From Hyphomicrobium sulfonivorans (GTDB lineage Bacteria > Pseudomonadota > Alphaproteobacteria > Rhizobiales > Hyphomicrobiaceae): a stretch of 64,000 bases of DNA. Below the pieces are notes generated by a model. It saw nothing but the letters and a program-made list of their open reading frames with translations. It was not told the DNA's origin and searched no databases. Both the position numbers and the translations under genes were made by a program. Below are positions 17,768 to 25,742 of the stretch, piece after piece. Position 1 is the first letter of the stretch. Each line of letters begins with the position of its first letter. The DNA is taken from positions 496,001-560,000 of the forward strand of contig NZ_PZPO01000004.1 in assembly GCF_013306565.1 (NCBI RefSeq), in the 5' to 3' direction.

Positions 17768-19495
17768 ATGATGACGACAGTCCGCCCTCCGGCTCCGGCC
17801 GCCGCTGCAGAGCCGACCTTGCCTTGGCAGGTCCACTACCCTAGCGGCATCGATTGGCACATGCCTCTTAAGGTCGCGCCGCTTTATGCCCTGCTGGACG
17901 ACGCAGTGCGCGATTATGGGCACCTGCCTTGCACCAATTTCTTGGGTCGAACCCTGTCCTATGGTGAAATCGGCGACCTGGTCGGGCAGACGGCCGCCGC
18001 GCTACAGCGCCAGGGGGTGCGGAAGGGCACCAAAGTCGGGCTTTTCCTCCCCAATTCGCCCACCTTCATCATCTACTTTTTCGCCGTGCTCAAGGCCGGT
18101 GGAACGGTGGTCAATTTCAATCCGCTTTATACCGTAGCCGAGCTTACTCATCAGGTTGAGGACAGCGACACCGAGCTGATGATCACGCTCGACCTGAAGG
18201 TGCTGTTCGACAAGGTCGAAGCCCTGCTGCAATCGGGGTGTCTGGCCCGCGCGCTGGTGGCGCCCTTCCCGTCCCTGCTGCCCGCAACCAAGGCCGCCCT
18301 GTTTCGGCTGTTCCGCTCCCGCGAACTGGCACGGCCGCTGTCGTCACCCGTTGCCAATCGGGTCATGCTGGAGGGCGAGGCACTGGCCGGCGCCGCAACG
18401 ATGCAGCCGGTTGCCATCGACCCCGAGAATGATGTCGCGGTGCTGCAATATACCGGCGGCACCACCGGCACGCCCAAGGGCGCAATGCTGACCCACGCCA
18501 ACGTCTATATCAATGTGCAGCAGGTTGCGGCCACGGCGCCGGACCTTGAGCCTGGTGTCGAGCGTGTTCTGGGCGTGCTGCCGTTCTTCCATGTGTTCGC
18601 ACTGACGGTTGTCATGAACCTCGGCATCGCCAAGGCGGCCGAGATCATCATCATGCCGCGTTTTGCGCTCGACGATGCCCTGAAGCTGATCGACCGCACC
18701 AAGCCAACCATCATGCCGGGCGTACCCACGCTGTTTAATGCGATCATGAACCACCCCAAGATCGCGAGCTTTGATCTTTCATCGCTCAAGTTCTGCCTGT
18801 CCGGCGGCGCCGCCCTGCCGATTGAGGTCAAGCAGCGCTTCGAGGCCATCACCGGCTGCAAGGTGGTGGAGGGCTATGGCCTGTCGGAAGCCTCCCCGGT
18901 GGTTGCCTGCAACCCGATTGACGGCCCGGCGCGCGCCGGATCCATCGGCATCCCGCTGGTGGGCACGACGATCTCACTGCGCGACCTGAATAACCCGGAA
19001 CTGGAAGTGCCACTGGGGGAAAAAGGCGAGATCTGCGTCAAGGGTCCGCAGGTGATGAAGGGCTATTACAAGCGCCCCGAGGATACCGCAGCCCAGATGG
19101 TGGGCGAGTACCTGCGCACGGGCGACGTCGCGTGCATGGACGCCGACGGCTTCTTCTATATCAAGGACCGCATCAAGGATCTCATCATCTCCTCAGGCTT
19201 CAACGTCTATCCGCGCCGGGTGGAAGAAGCGCTTTATGAACACCCGGCGGTGGCGGAAGTGACCGTCATCGGCATAAGGGACAAAAAGCGCGGTGAGGCG
19301 CCCAAGGCGTTCGTGCGCCTGAAAACCGACACCACGGTCACGGTGGCGGAGCTGATGGAACACCTGCAGGCCCGCATTTCCAAGATCGAGCTGCCGGCGG
19401 AAATCGAGTTCCGCGCCGAATTGCCAAAGACCCTGATCGGCAAGCTGTCAAAGAAAGAGCTCAAGGCCGAGGAAGACGCCAAGGCGCTTGCATAA
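17768..19495 (+). CDS. Long-chain fatty acid-CoA (or -ACP) ligase, AMP-forming
   Basis: 575-aa ANL-superfamily adenylating enzyme that activates fatty acids with ATP. The P-loop YTGGTTGTPKGAML lies about residues 228-241, the adenine motif GYGLSEASPVV about 368-378, RTGDVACMDADGFFYIKDRIKDLI about 455-478 and the hinge/A10 lysine near the C-terminal KTLIGKLSKKEL. GGGAGA precedes the ATG, with a second ATG directly after it. It is close to FadD-like proteins, but the divergent ACP/ketosynthase operon makes an acyl-ACP ligase or supply of a specialised primer possible. The substrate cannot be read. Confidence 0.92.
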   Translation: MMTTVRPPAPAAAAEPTLPWQVHYPSGIDWHMPLKVAPLYALLDDAVRDYGHLPCTNFLGRTLSYGEIGDLVGQTAAALQRQGVRKGTKVGLFLPNSPTFIIYFFAVLKAGGTVVNFNPLYTVAELTHQVEDSDTELMITLDLKVLFDKVEALLQSGCLARALVAPFPSLLPATKAALFRLFRSRELARPLSSPVANRVMLEGEALAGAATMQPVAIDPENDVAVLQYTGGTTGTPKGAMLTHANVYINVQQVAATAPDLEPGVERVLGVLPFFHVFALTVVMNLGIAKAAEIIIMPRFALDDALKLIDRTKPTIMPGVPTLFNAIMNHPKIASFDLSSLKFCLSGGAALPIEVKQRFEAITGCKVVEGYGLSEASPVVACNPIDGPARAGSIGIPLVGTTISLRDLNNPELEVPLGEKGEICVKGPQVMKGYYKRPEDTAAQMVGEYLRTGDVACMDADGFFYIKDRIKDLIISSGFNVYPRRVEEALYEHPAVAEVTVIGIRDKKRGEAPKAFVRLKTDTTVTVAELMEHLQARISKIELPAEIEFRAELPKTLIGKLSKKELKAEEDAKALA

Positions 19496-19555
19496 CTACG
19501 CGGGCACTCGCCGTTTTCCGCGCGGGGGTGTGCCCTAGGCTAAGCGCGCGTGAAC

Positions 19556-20458
19556 TCAGGCCGGAAACACCAGAGATCGGTGCACCGCCACCCCCGCCGT
19601 GACGCCATCGGCGCTGGCCCATGTCACGCTGTGCATCGGTCGTGCAATATCGCCCGCAGCCCAAACGCCGGGCACGCTCGTCTGCTTCCACTCGTCAGTT
19701 TTGATGAACGGGCCCACCATGCCCTCTTCCATCGCGCAGCCAATCTGATCGGCAATCGGGCTGTTGAGGTGGGTGCGCGCGCCGATATAGAGGGCATTTA
19801 CGGCGCTGAGTGAGCCATCTTCCAGCTCGATCGCCTCAAGGCCCGTGCCCTCACCGCGCAACAGCCGGACAGGCACCTCCACAACGGCCACATTGCGCGC
19901 GGCAAGCTGCTGCCGGGCTACCTCATCGAGCGCATGGCCGTTGAGATAAAGCGTTGTCGGTCCCCACTCGGCGATCAGCATCGCCTGATGCACCGAGAGC
20001 GGCGACGCATAGAGCACGCCCAGACGCTGGCCGCTGAATTCAAAGCCATGGCAATAGGGGCAATGCAGCACCGTTCGCCCCCAGCGCGGCGACAGGCCTT
20101 CAATCACTGGCAGTTCATCCGAAATGCCGAATGCAAGCACCAGCGTTCTGGCGGTGAGCCGTTCGCCATTGTCGAGCGTTACAGCGAAGCCCGCGCCGTC
20201 CGTAGCCGATTGCGCCGCATCAACCTTGCCGGAAACAAACGACACCGTTGGATAAGCGGCCACCTGCGATCGACCGATATCGAGCATTCCGCCCGGCGCG
20301 CTGCCATCATGGCCGAAAAATCCATGCGAGTGTTCGGCAAACCGATTGCGTGGCGCACCGGCGTCAACGATGCACACGTTGCGACGCGCCCGCGCCAGAT
20401 ACATGGCAGCCGACAGGCCGGCAAAACTGCCGCCGACAATGATCGCATCATGCATCAT
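19556..20458 (-). CDS. NAD(P)/FAD oxidoreductase, thioredoxin-reductase-like
   Basis: About 300-aa flavoprotein; the ATG at 20458 (or 20455) is chosen because it begins the FAD-binding GxGxxG-type segment [21 protein letters not shown] redox-active CPYC motif ([10 protein letters not shown], about residue 130) and a C-terminal FAD motif [21 protein letters not shown] are present. Lengths and motifs fit the short thioredoxin-reductase-like family often found beside Rrf2 regulators. The electron acceptor is not known and need not be thioredoxin. The start overlaps the stop of the Rrf2 gene by about 11 bases, so translation is probably coupled. Confidence 0.88.
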   Translation of the reverse strand: MMHDAIIVGGSFAGLSAAMYLARARRNVCIVDAGAPRNRFAEHSHGFFGHDGSAPGGMLDIGRSQVAAYPTVSFVSGKVDAAQSATDGAGFAVTLDNGERLTARTLVLAFGISDELPVIEGLSPRWGRTVLHCPYCHGFEFSGQRLGVLYASPLSVHQAMLIAEWGPTTLYLNGHALDEVARQQLAARNVAVVEVPVRLLRGEGTGLEAIELEDGSLSAVNALYIGARTHLNSPIADQIGCAMEEGMVGPFIKTDEWKQTSVPGVWAAGDIARPMHSVTWASADGVTAGVAVHRSLVFPA

Positions 20459-20918
20459 GGCTGTGCATTCCCTTACTGTGCGTGCTCTTGCGGCGCGCGC
20501 GCATCGATTTGTGAAAATCATCGCTGAGCATCTGCAGCGTCACCGCGCCGAAGCGTTCAAGCAAAAGCGCTTCCGCCTCATCGAACACCTTGCCCAGCGC
20601 GCGGTTCACGGCCTGCTCGACGAGGCATTCCGGCTCATCCGATCGGTTGCCGATAGCGAGCAGCGACGGCCGATCAAGCGCGTCGTAGATGTCCCGCAGC
20701 GTTACGGCTGAAAAATCACAGGCGATGCGCCAGCCGCCGCCATGACCTTTTTCGGAACGCACGTATCCGGCTTCGCGCAGCCCAGCCATCACGCGGCGGA
20801 CGACGACAGGGTTGGTCTCCATCGCCCTCGCCAGCGTCTCCGAGGTCGACGGGCCGTCGTGCTCCGCCATGTGCAGCAGAACATGCAGAACCCCGGACAA
20901 TCGGCTGTCGCATCTCAT
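20448..20918 (-). CDS. Rrf2-family transcriptional regulator
   Basis: 156-aa winged-helix regulator, first gene of a two-gene operon with the thioredoxin-reductase-like flavoprotein. Family features are [58 protein letters not shown] (recognition helix and wing) and the following dimer helix. The three-cysteine cluster of the Fe-S members IscR/NsrR is absent (single Cys residues only), so it probably senses redox or a ligand by another route. The ATG lies inside the palindrome at 20917-20937, which suggests autorepression. Confidence 0.88.
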   Translation of the reverse strand: MRCDSRLSGVLHVLLHMAEHDGPSTSETLARAMETNPVVVRRVMAGLREAGYVRSEKGHGGGWRIACDFSAVTLRDIYDALDRPSLLAIGNRSDEPECLVEQAVNRALGKVFDEAEALLLERFGAVTLQMLSDDFHKSMRARRKSTHSKGMHSHDA

Positions 20919-20937
20919 GTAATGTTATTAGTTACAT
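20917..20937. promoter_or_regulatory. Candidate Rrf2 operator
   Basis: Inverted repeat ATGTAA-N9-TTACAT overlapping the start codon of the Rrf2 gene, in an AT-rich spot just where the promoter should be. The form resembles operators of Rrf2-family repressors with half-sites of about 6 bases. Autoregulation is inferred. Confidence 0.55.
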
Positions 20938-21032
20938 ACTGGCCGGCATGTCAACCGCGCTCATCAGAGCGCTACGCGCTACAACGATTGCTGCGAGAAA
21001 CGATTTAGCCGATCGGGCCATCAAACCATCGA

Positions 21033-22574
21033 TCAGGCCCGCATGCCGGCCTTCTGGTCCACCAGTCTGGAGTACAGGCAATGCCCGGAGCGATCCTGGG
21101 CTTTGACCGCGTACATCGCTTCGTCGGCGGCCTTGAGCAGCCCCTCCGCGGTGACTGCATCTTTCGGGAACACGCTGATGCCGACACTGGCACCCACATT
21201 GATCAAGTCATCTGCAATGATATACGGCCGGGTCAATTCATCCAGCAGCCTTTCGGCCATGGCGATCAGAACGGCTTCGTCGCCGACTTCCGGCAACAGA
21301 ATGACGAACTCGTCGCCGCCGACACGCGCGATGGTATCGCTCTGCCGCGTGGCACCGCGCAATCTATCGGCGACAGTTTCCAGCAACGCGTCGCCAACCG
21401 CGTGCCCCTTGCTGTCGTTGATATTCTTGAAGCCATCGAGATCAATGTAAAATACAGCCAACCTCAGCGGGCGCGGCCCCGCCAGCACCTCGTCTATACG
21501 CTCATCGAACAGCTTGCGATTGCCCAGCCCGGTGAGAATGTCATGCGTCGCCGCGTGCCGCAGTTCCTGCACCGCCGCGCGCGACGCGCTGTCGTTGCGC
21601 ATGATGTTCACCGCGCCAATGACAGAACCGTCGCTGTCGAGGATCGGCGCCACCGTATTCAGTATCGGCACCTCGTTGCCATCGGCGCGTACCAGCAGAG
21701 CTGTCTCCAGCGCCGGCATGCTGTCGTTGGCGCTTTTGGGCAGCAACGCGTCGGCCGGAAGTGGCGAGCGATCCTCGCTATCCAACAGTGTCACGATATC
21801 CGTAACGCGGCGACCGATCGCCTGCTGACGCGGACAGTCGGTGAGCCATTCCGCAGCCTGGTTGAACAGCGTGATGTTGCCGTCGCTGTCGACACGCACC
21901 ACAGCTTCAGCAATAGAATCCAGTGTCCTCTGCGCCAGCTCCTTCTCGATGGAGAGCTGTGCTTCAGCCGTCTGCCGCCGACGCAGTTCGCGCACAGCAC
22001 CCAGCGCAGCAAGAGCGCTGATCAGCAGGCCGAGGAACATCGCAACGCCGACATTCCAGGCGGCTTTCGCAAATTCGGCATCGGAAGCCTGCTGCCGCAG
22101 GCTGAGCAACGCGTTTTCCCGGTTTCTGAACACCTCAGACGCGTTGTCGAAATCGTTCCAGGCCTGACGGCGCTCGACACGGTTGCCGCCGCCGGCCGAT
22201 TCAATCTCCACCAGCCGCAGATACTCATTCAGAGAATTGCGAATGTCGGCCAGACGGCCCCGTTGCTCGGGATCGTCATCGGTTAGCTGGTAAAGCCGGT
22301 CGACAAGCGCGGCACTTGCTCTGCGGGCCGATATAACTTCGCCGCTGCAAGACAGCTTCCCCATTCCGATGCAGTCGTTGTCAGCGAGTTCGCCCGCTGT
22401 CTCCATCAGCGCATTCACGGTTGCGATGACGTCGCCCGTATGGCGTACCCATTCGAATGAGGCGCGCGAGGCTTCGATCGAGCGATACGAAGCCACCGCA
22501 GCAACCATCAAGATCACCAGAGCACAGGCGAACGCTAGCGCCAACCGTTGTAGGGGCGTCGCTTTGGAGAGCAT
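21033..22574 (-). CDS. CHASE3-like/PAS/GGDEF diguanylate cyclase
   Basis: About 513-aa membrane protein. The ATG at 22574 has GGAG 8 bases upstream; the frame continues to 22604. Transmembrane helix at about 10-30, a helical periplasmic sensor of the CHASE3 kind (about 30-180), a second helix (about 185-205), a PAS domain (about 220-340) and a GGDEF domain (about 355-510) with intact VGGDEFVIL and the upstream RxxD-like inhibitory region not obvious. It should make c-di-GMP in response to an unknown envelope signal. It is a single-gene unit between the Rrf2 operon and cfa. Confidence 0.92.
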   Translation of the reverse strand: MLSKATPLQRLALAFACALVILMVAAVASYRSIEASRASFEWVRHTGDVIATVNALMETAGELADNDCIGMGKLSCSGEVISARRASAALVDRLYQLTDDDPEQRGRLADIRNSLNEYLRLVEIESAGGGNRVERRQAWNDFDNASEVFRNRENALLSLRQQASDAEFAKAAWNVGVAMFLGLLISALAALGAVRELRRRQTAEAQLSIEKELAQRTLDSIAEAVVRVDSDGNITLFNQAAEWLTDCPRQQAIGRRVTDIVTLLDSEDRSPLPADALLPKSANDSMPALETALLVRADGNEVPILNTVAPILDSDGSVIGAVNIMRNDSASRAAVQELRHAATHDILTGLGNRKLFDERIDEVLAGPRPLRLAVFYIDLDGFKNINDSKGHAVGDALLETVADRLRGATRQSDTIARVGGDEFVILLPEVGDEAVLIAMAERLLDELTRPYIIADDLINVGASVGISVFPKDAVTAEGLLKAADEAMYAVKAQDRSGHCLYSRLVDQKAGMRA

Positions 22575-22741
22575 ATCCGTGCTCCGAAACAAAACTCCGC
22601 TCAAGATCGCACGGTTTCGCTGACAAGACCTTGCGCGTCAGGTGCAATTTTGATGGTTAACGGGCTTTATTGCGCGCGCCATCAGCACTTCTAGACCATG
22701 CGATCCATTGGTTTTTCGATTGGTCCCATTTTCTTGCGACG

Positions 22742-22822
22742 AGCCGGTGCCCACTTTTCCGGAAGCACTCTCTTTACCCGTGCTTCTTATCGGAAAACCG
22801 GTGCCCACTTTTCCGGAAGCAC
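22742..22822. repeat. Palindromic repeat family, copy A (tandem, partial plus full)
   Basis: A partial copy (about 22742-22769) and a full copy (22779-22822: GTGCTTCTTATCGGAAAAC..TTTTCCGGAAGCAC) stand side by side downstream of cfa. The stem pairs GTGCTTC with GAAGCAC across a CGGAAAA/TTTTCCGG core. The full copy ends three bases from the TAG stop of cfa, which lies at 22825-22827. The core matches the four other loci in this window. Confidence 0.9.
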
Positions 22823-22824
22823 TT

Positions 22825-24144
22825 CTAGCGATAGAGATCGGCGCGGGTCGGCGGCACAGCGGGCGGACGCTTGGCATTCTTCGACACCAGCGTCTGATAG
22901 ATGCGCAGTGTGCCGCGCGAAAATGCCAGCGAGACACCCGCGAGATAGGCCACCCAGATCCGATATTTTTCCTCGCTGACGTGCTTGAGCGCTTCCTCGC
23001 GGTTGGCAGTCAGACGCTCGCACCACAGCTTGCATGTGCGCGCGTAGTGCAGACGCCACGCTTCGATATCCAGCACTTCAAATCCGGCGCGCTCCATCGC
23101 AACGGCCGATCGGCCGATGTCGTCCAGTTCGCCACCGGGGAAGATGTACTTCGCAATCGCCTTCTGCTCCGGCCGCATGCCGCGCTTGAACCAACCCTGC
23201 TTGGGTGCGCGCCGCGAAATGGCGTGATTGAGAAAAAGCCCTTCCGGCGCCAGCAGCGACTGCATCTTGCGCATGTAAACGGGAATGTTCTTCAGGCCGA
23301 TATGCTCGTACATGCCGATGGAGGCGATCTTGTCGAACTGGCCTTCCATCATCGAATAATCTTTCAGCTCGACGGTGACGCGATCCTCAAGCCCAAGACG
23401 CTTGATCTTCTCCTTCGCGAACGCGAGCTGCTCCTCCGATAGCGTGATGCCATGCGCGGTGACGCCATAGTTCTTCGCTGCATGGCAGATCAGGCCACCC
23501 CAGCCGCAGCCGATATCGAGGAAGCGGTCCCCCGGCTTCAGCCTCAGTTTGCGGCAGATCATCTCCAGCTTGTCGCGCTGTGCCTGGGCGACGTCATTTT
23601 CCCAATCCGTGTAATAGGCGCAGGAATAGACCATCTCCGGATCGAGAAAGAGCGCGTAAAAGTCGTTCGACAGGTCGTAGTGAAACTGGATGTAATCCTT
23701 GTTGTCCGCTGTCTTGCGGCGACGTCCGGTGATCTCGCCTTCAAAGCCCTGATTGTCGGCAGCGTCTTCGGTGCGCGCCAGCAGGAACGGCGACAGCCGG
23801 CGCGCCAGCTTCAGCGCATCACGACCCTTCAGCTTCACCGAGCGGCCATCGCGATTGAGCTGGCTACCCAGATCGATCAACGTGCCACCGGAAAAGTCGA
23901 TGCCCTTGTCGACATAGTGACGGATGAAATTGTCGAGTGTCGGCCAGCGCAGCAGCGACCCGATAACACCGGCATCGGCAATCGAAAGCTCGAACGGGCC
24001 AGTGACATTGGCGCCGAGCGGCGTCACCGAGCCATCCCACAGCCGCAGCGAGGCATTGAGGTCGAGCGTTCCGGCAAGCTCACGGGCCAGTGCCTTTGCC
24101 GCTGCGAGTTGCTTCGCCGCTTTCGCGCTCTTGTCCTTAGCCAT
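22825..24144 (-). CDS. cfa: Cyclopropane-fatty-acyl-phospholipid synthase
   Basis: 439-aa S-adenosylmethionine-dependent enzyme that adds a methylene bridge to unsaturated phospholipid acyl chains at the inner membrane. The SAM-binding segment FLDIGCGWGGL lies about residues 206-216; EHIGLKNIPVYM and QTLVSKN-like C-terminal segments are also typical. HYDLSNDFYALFLDPEMVYSCAYY is the family lipid-site signature. Length is normal for Cfa. The stop TAG touches a palindromic repeat. Solitary gene; the thiolase gene starts 300 bases further on. Confidence 0.96.
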   Translation of the reverse strand: MAKDKSAKAAKQLAAAKALARELAGTLDLNASLRLWDGSVTPLGANVTGPFELSIADAGVIGSLLRWPTLDNFIRHYVDKGIDFSGGTLIDLGSQLNRDGRSVKLKGRDALKLARRLSPFLLARTEDAADNQGFEGEITGRRRKTADNKDYIQFHYDLSNDFYALFLDPEMVYSCAYYTDWENDVAQAQRDKLEMICRKLRLKPGDRFLDIGCGWGGLICHAAKNYGVTAHGITLSEEQLAFAKEKIKRLGLEDRVTVELKDYSMMEGQFDKIASIGMYEHIGLKNIPVYMRKMQSLLAPEGLFLNHAISRRAPKQGWFKRGMRPEQKAIAKYIFPGGELDDIGRSAVAMERAGFEVLDIEAWRLHYARTCKLWCERLTANREEALKHVSEEKYRIWVAYLAGVSLAFSRGTLRIYQTLVSKNAKRPPAVPPTRADLYR

Positions 24145-24182
24145 GCCGGATGCGTACCCCGTGTTGCTGCGCCACGCCCGTA

Positions 24183-24226
24183 GTGCTTCTGGAAAAAGTG
24201 AAAACCGGTTTTCCGGTGAGAAGCAC
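24183..24226. repeat. Palindromic repeat family, copy B
   Basis: GTGCTTCTGGAAAAAGTG..CGGTTTTCCGGTGAGAAGCAC; 8-base ends pair as GTGCTTCT/AGAAGCAC. It lies 39 bases upstream of the cfa ATG (24144), thus probably within the promoter or leader region. It diverges more from the consensus than copies C and D. Confidence 0.85.
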
Positions 24227-24421
24227 GACAGGACAAATGGTTAGTGCCGCTCCCGTGTTTTATCAGCACGGATCGGCACTAGGGTGCTCGCATACCTGCC
24301 CGCCCCTGTCGAGGGGGCGAGGCGCAGCGCGGCGGTTTCCGCGCCTTTCTCCCCATCCGGGTTATCCGGCCATACCGCCTGACTGGCATCGCGGCGTCGG
24401 CTGCCGGCGTTGGCGCTCCGA

Positions 24422-25726
24422 TCAGGCAGCCTGATGGATCTCGGCCGCGTCTTTCGATTCGAGAATCGCCGCCACACCCATGCCGCCCGCGGTGCAGATG
24501 GAAATGAGCCCGCGACCATGGTGACCTGCCAGCAGCTTGGCCATGTTGCCGACAATGCGCGCGCCGGTGGCGGCAAACGGATGCCCCAGCGCAATCGACG
24601 AGCCGTGCACGTTGATCTTGGCCGGATCGATCGCGCCCATCGCTTCCGGGCGGCCCAGCACTTCCTTGCAGTAGGTCGGGTCTTCCCACGCCTTCAGCGT
24701 CGCCAGCACCTGCGCCGCGAACGCCTCGTGGATCTCGTAGAAATCGAAATCCTGCAGCTTCAGCCCGGCGCGATCCAGCATGCGTGAAACCGCAATGGTC
24801 GGCGCCATCAGCAGCCCATCGCCAGCGACGAAATCGTTGGCCGCCGACTGCGAATAGGTCAGATACGCCGCCACCGGCAGGCCGTGCTTTTCCGCCCAGT
24901 CCTCTGACGCCAGCAGCACCGCCGCAGCGCCATCGGTGAGAGGCGTGGAGTTGCCCGCCGTCAGCGTGCCCTTGCCGGATTTGTCGAACGACGCTTTCAG
25001 ACTGGAAAGCTTGTCGATGCTGGCATCGGCGCGAATGTTGTTGTCCCGGAACACACCGGCAAACGGCGTGACGATGTCGTCCATGTAGCCGCTGCGATAG
25101 GCCTCGGCCGCCTTCAGATGGCTTTCAAGCGCAAACCGGTCCTGCGCATCGCGCGTGATGCCCCATTCGCGCGCCATCATCTCGGCGTGTTCGCCCATCG
25201 ACAGACCCGTGCGCGGCTCGGCATTGGCGGGTGCCTGCGGCACCAGTTCGCCCGGCGCAAATCCCTTGAACGTCTTCAGCTTGTCCATGAAGGTTTTGCG
25301 TTGCGCCGCCTGCGTCAGTCGCTTCGCCAGCTTCTTTGAAACAACGATCGGCGCATCCGATGTCGTGTCCGAGCCGACAGCGATGGCGCAGTCGATATCG
25401 CCGGTCGCGATCTTGGCGGCGCTGCCGAGCGCGGCCTGCAAGCTGGTGCCGCAGGCCTGCATCATGGTGATACCCGGCGTTGACGGCGCCAGCGCCGTGC
25501 TGAGCACTGCCTCGCGCGTAAGATTGAAATCCTTCGAGTGCGTGATGACGGCGCCACCCACCACTTCATCGATGTGCTGACCCTTGAGGCCATAGCGATC
25601 GATCAGAGCGTTGAGCGCTCCCGTCATCAGATCGAGATTTGTCAGGTCGGCATAGAACGTGTTCGAGCGGCAAAACGGAATACGCGCTCCGCCAATCACC
25701 GCCACGCGTCGCATGAAACGCTGCAT
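24422..25726 (-). CDS. fadI: Acetyl-CoA C-acyltransferase (3-ketoacyl-CoA thiolase)
   Basis: 434-aa thiolase that cleaves 3-ketoacyl-CoA with CoA in the last step of beta-oxidation. ATG 25726 is preceded by GGGGAGG; upstream sequence is not thiolase-like. Nucleophile Cys92 in MMQACGTSLQAA, then NVHGSSIALGHPFAATGAR and the second Cys in ICTAGGMGVAAI complete the active site. It is the third gene of the operon, 16 bases after the fadJ-like gene. Sequence features fit the FadI type, though fadA nomenclature is possible. Confidence 0.94.
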   Translation of the reverse strand: MQRFMRRVAVIGGARIPFCRSNTFYADLTNLDLMTGALNALIDRYGLKGQHIDEVVGGAVITHSKDFNLTREAVLSTALAPSTPGITMMQACGTSLQAALGSAAKIATGDIDCAIAVGSDTTSDAPIVVSKKLAKRLTQAAQRKTFMDKLKTFKGFAPGELVPQAPANAEPRTGLSMGEHAEMMAREWGITRDAQDRFALESHLKAAEAYRSGYMDDIVTPFAGVFRDNNIRADASIDKLSSLKASFDKSGKGTLTAGNSTPLTDGAAAVLLASEDWAEKHGLPVAAYLTYSQSAANDFVAGDGLLMAPTIAVSRMLDRAGLKLQDFDFYEIHEAFAAQVLATLKAWEDPTYCKEVLGRPEAMGAIDPAKINVHGSSIALGHPFAATGARIVGNMAKLLAGHHGRGLISICTAGGMGVAAILESKDAAEIHQAA

Positions 25727-25742
25727 CGTGCTGCCTCCCCGC

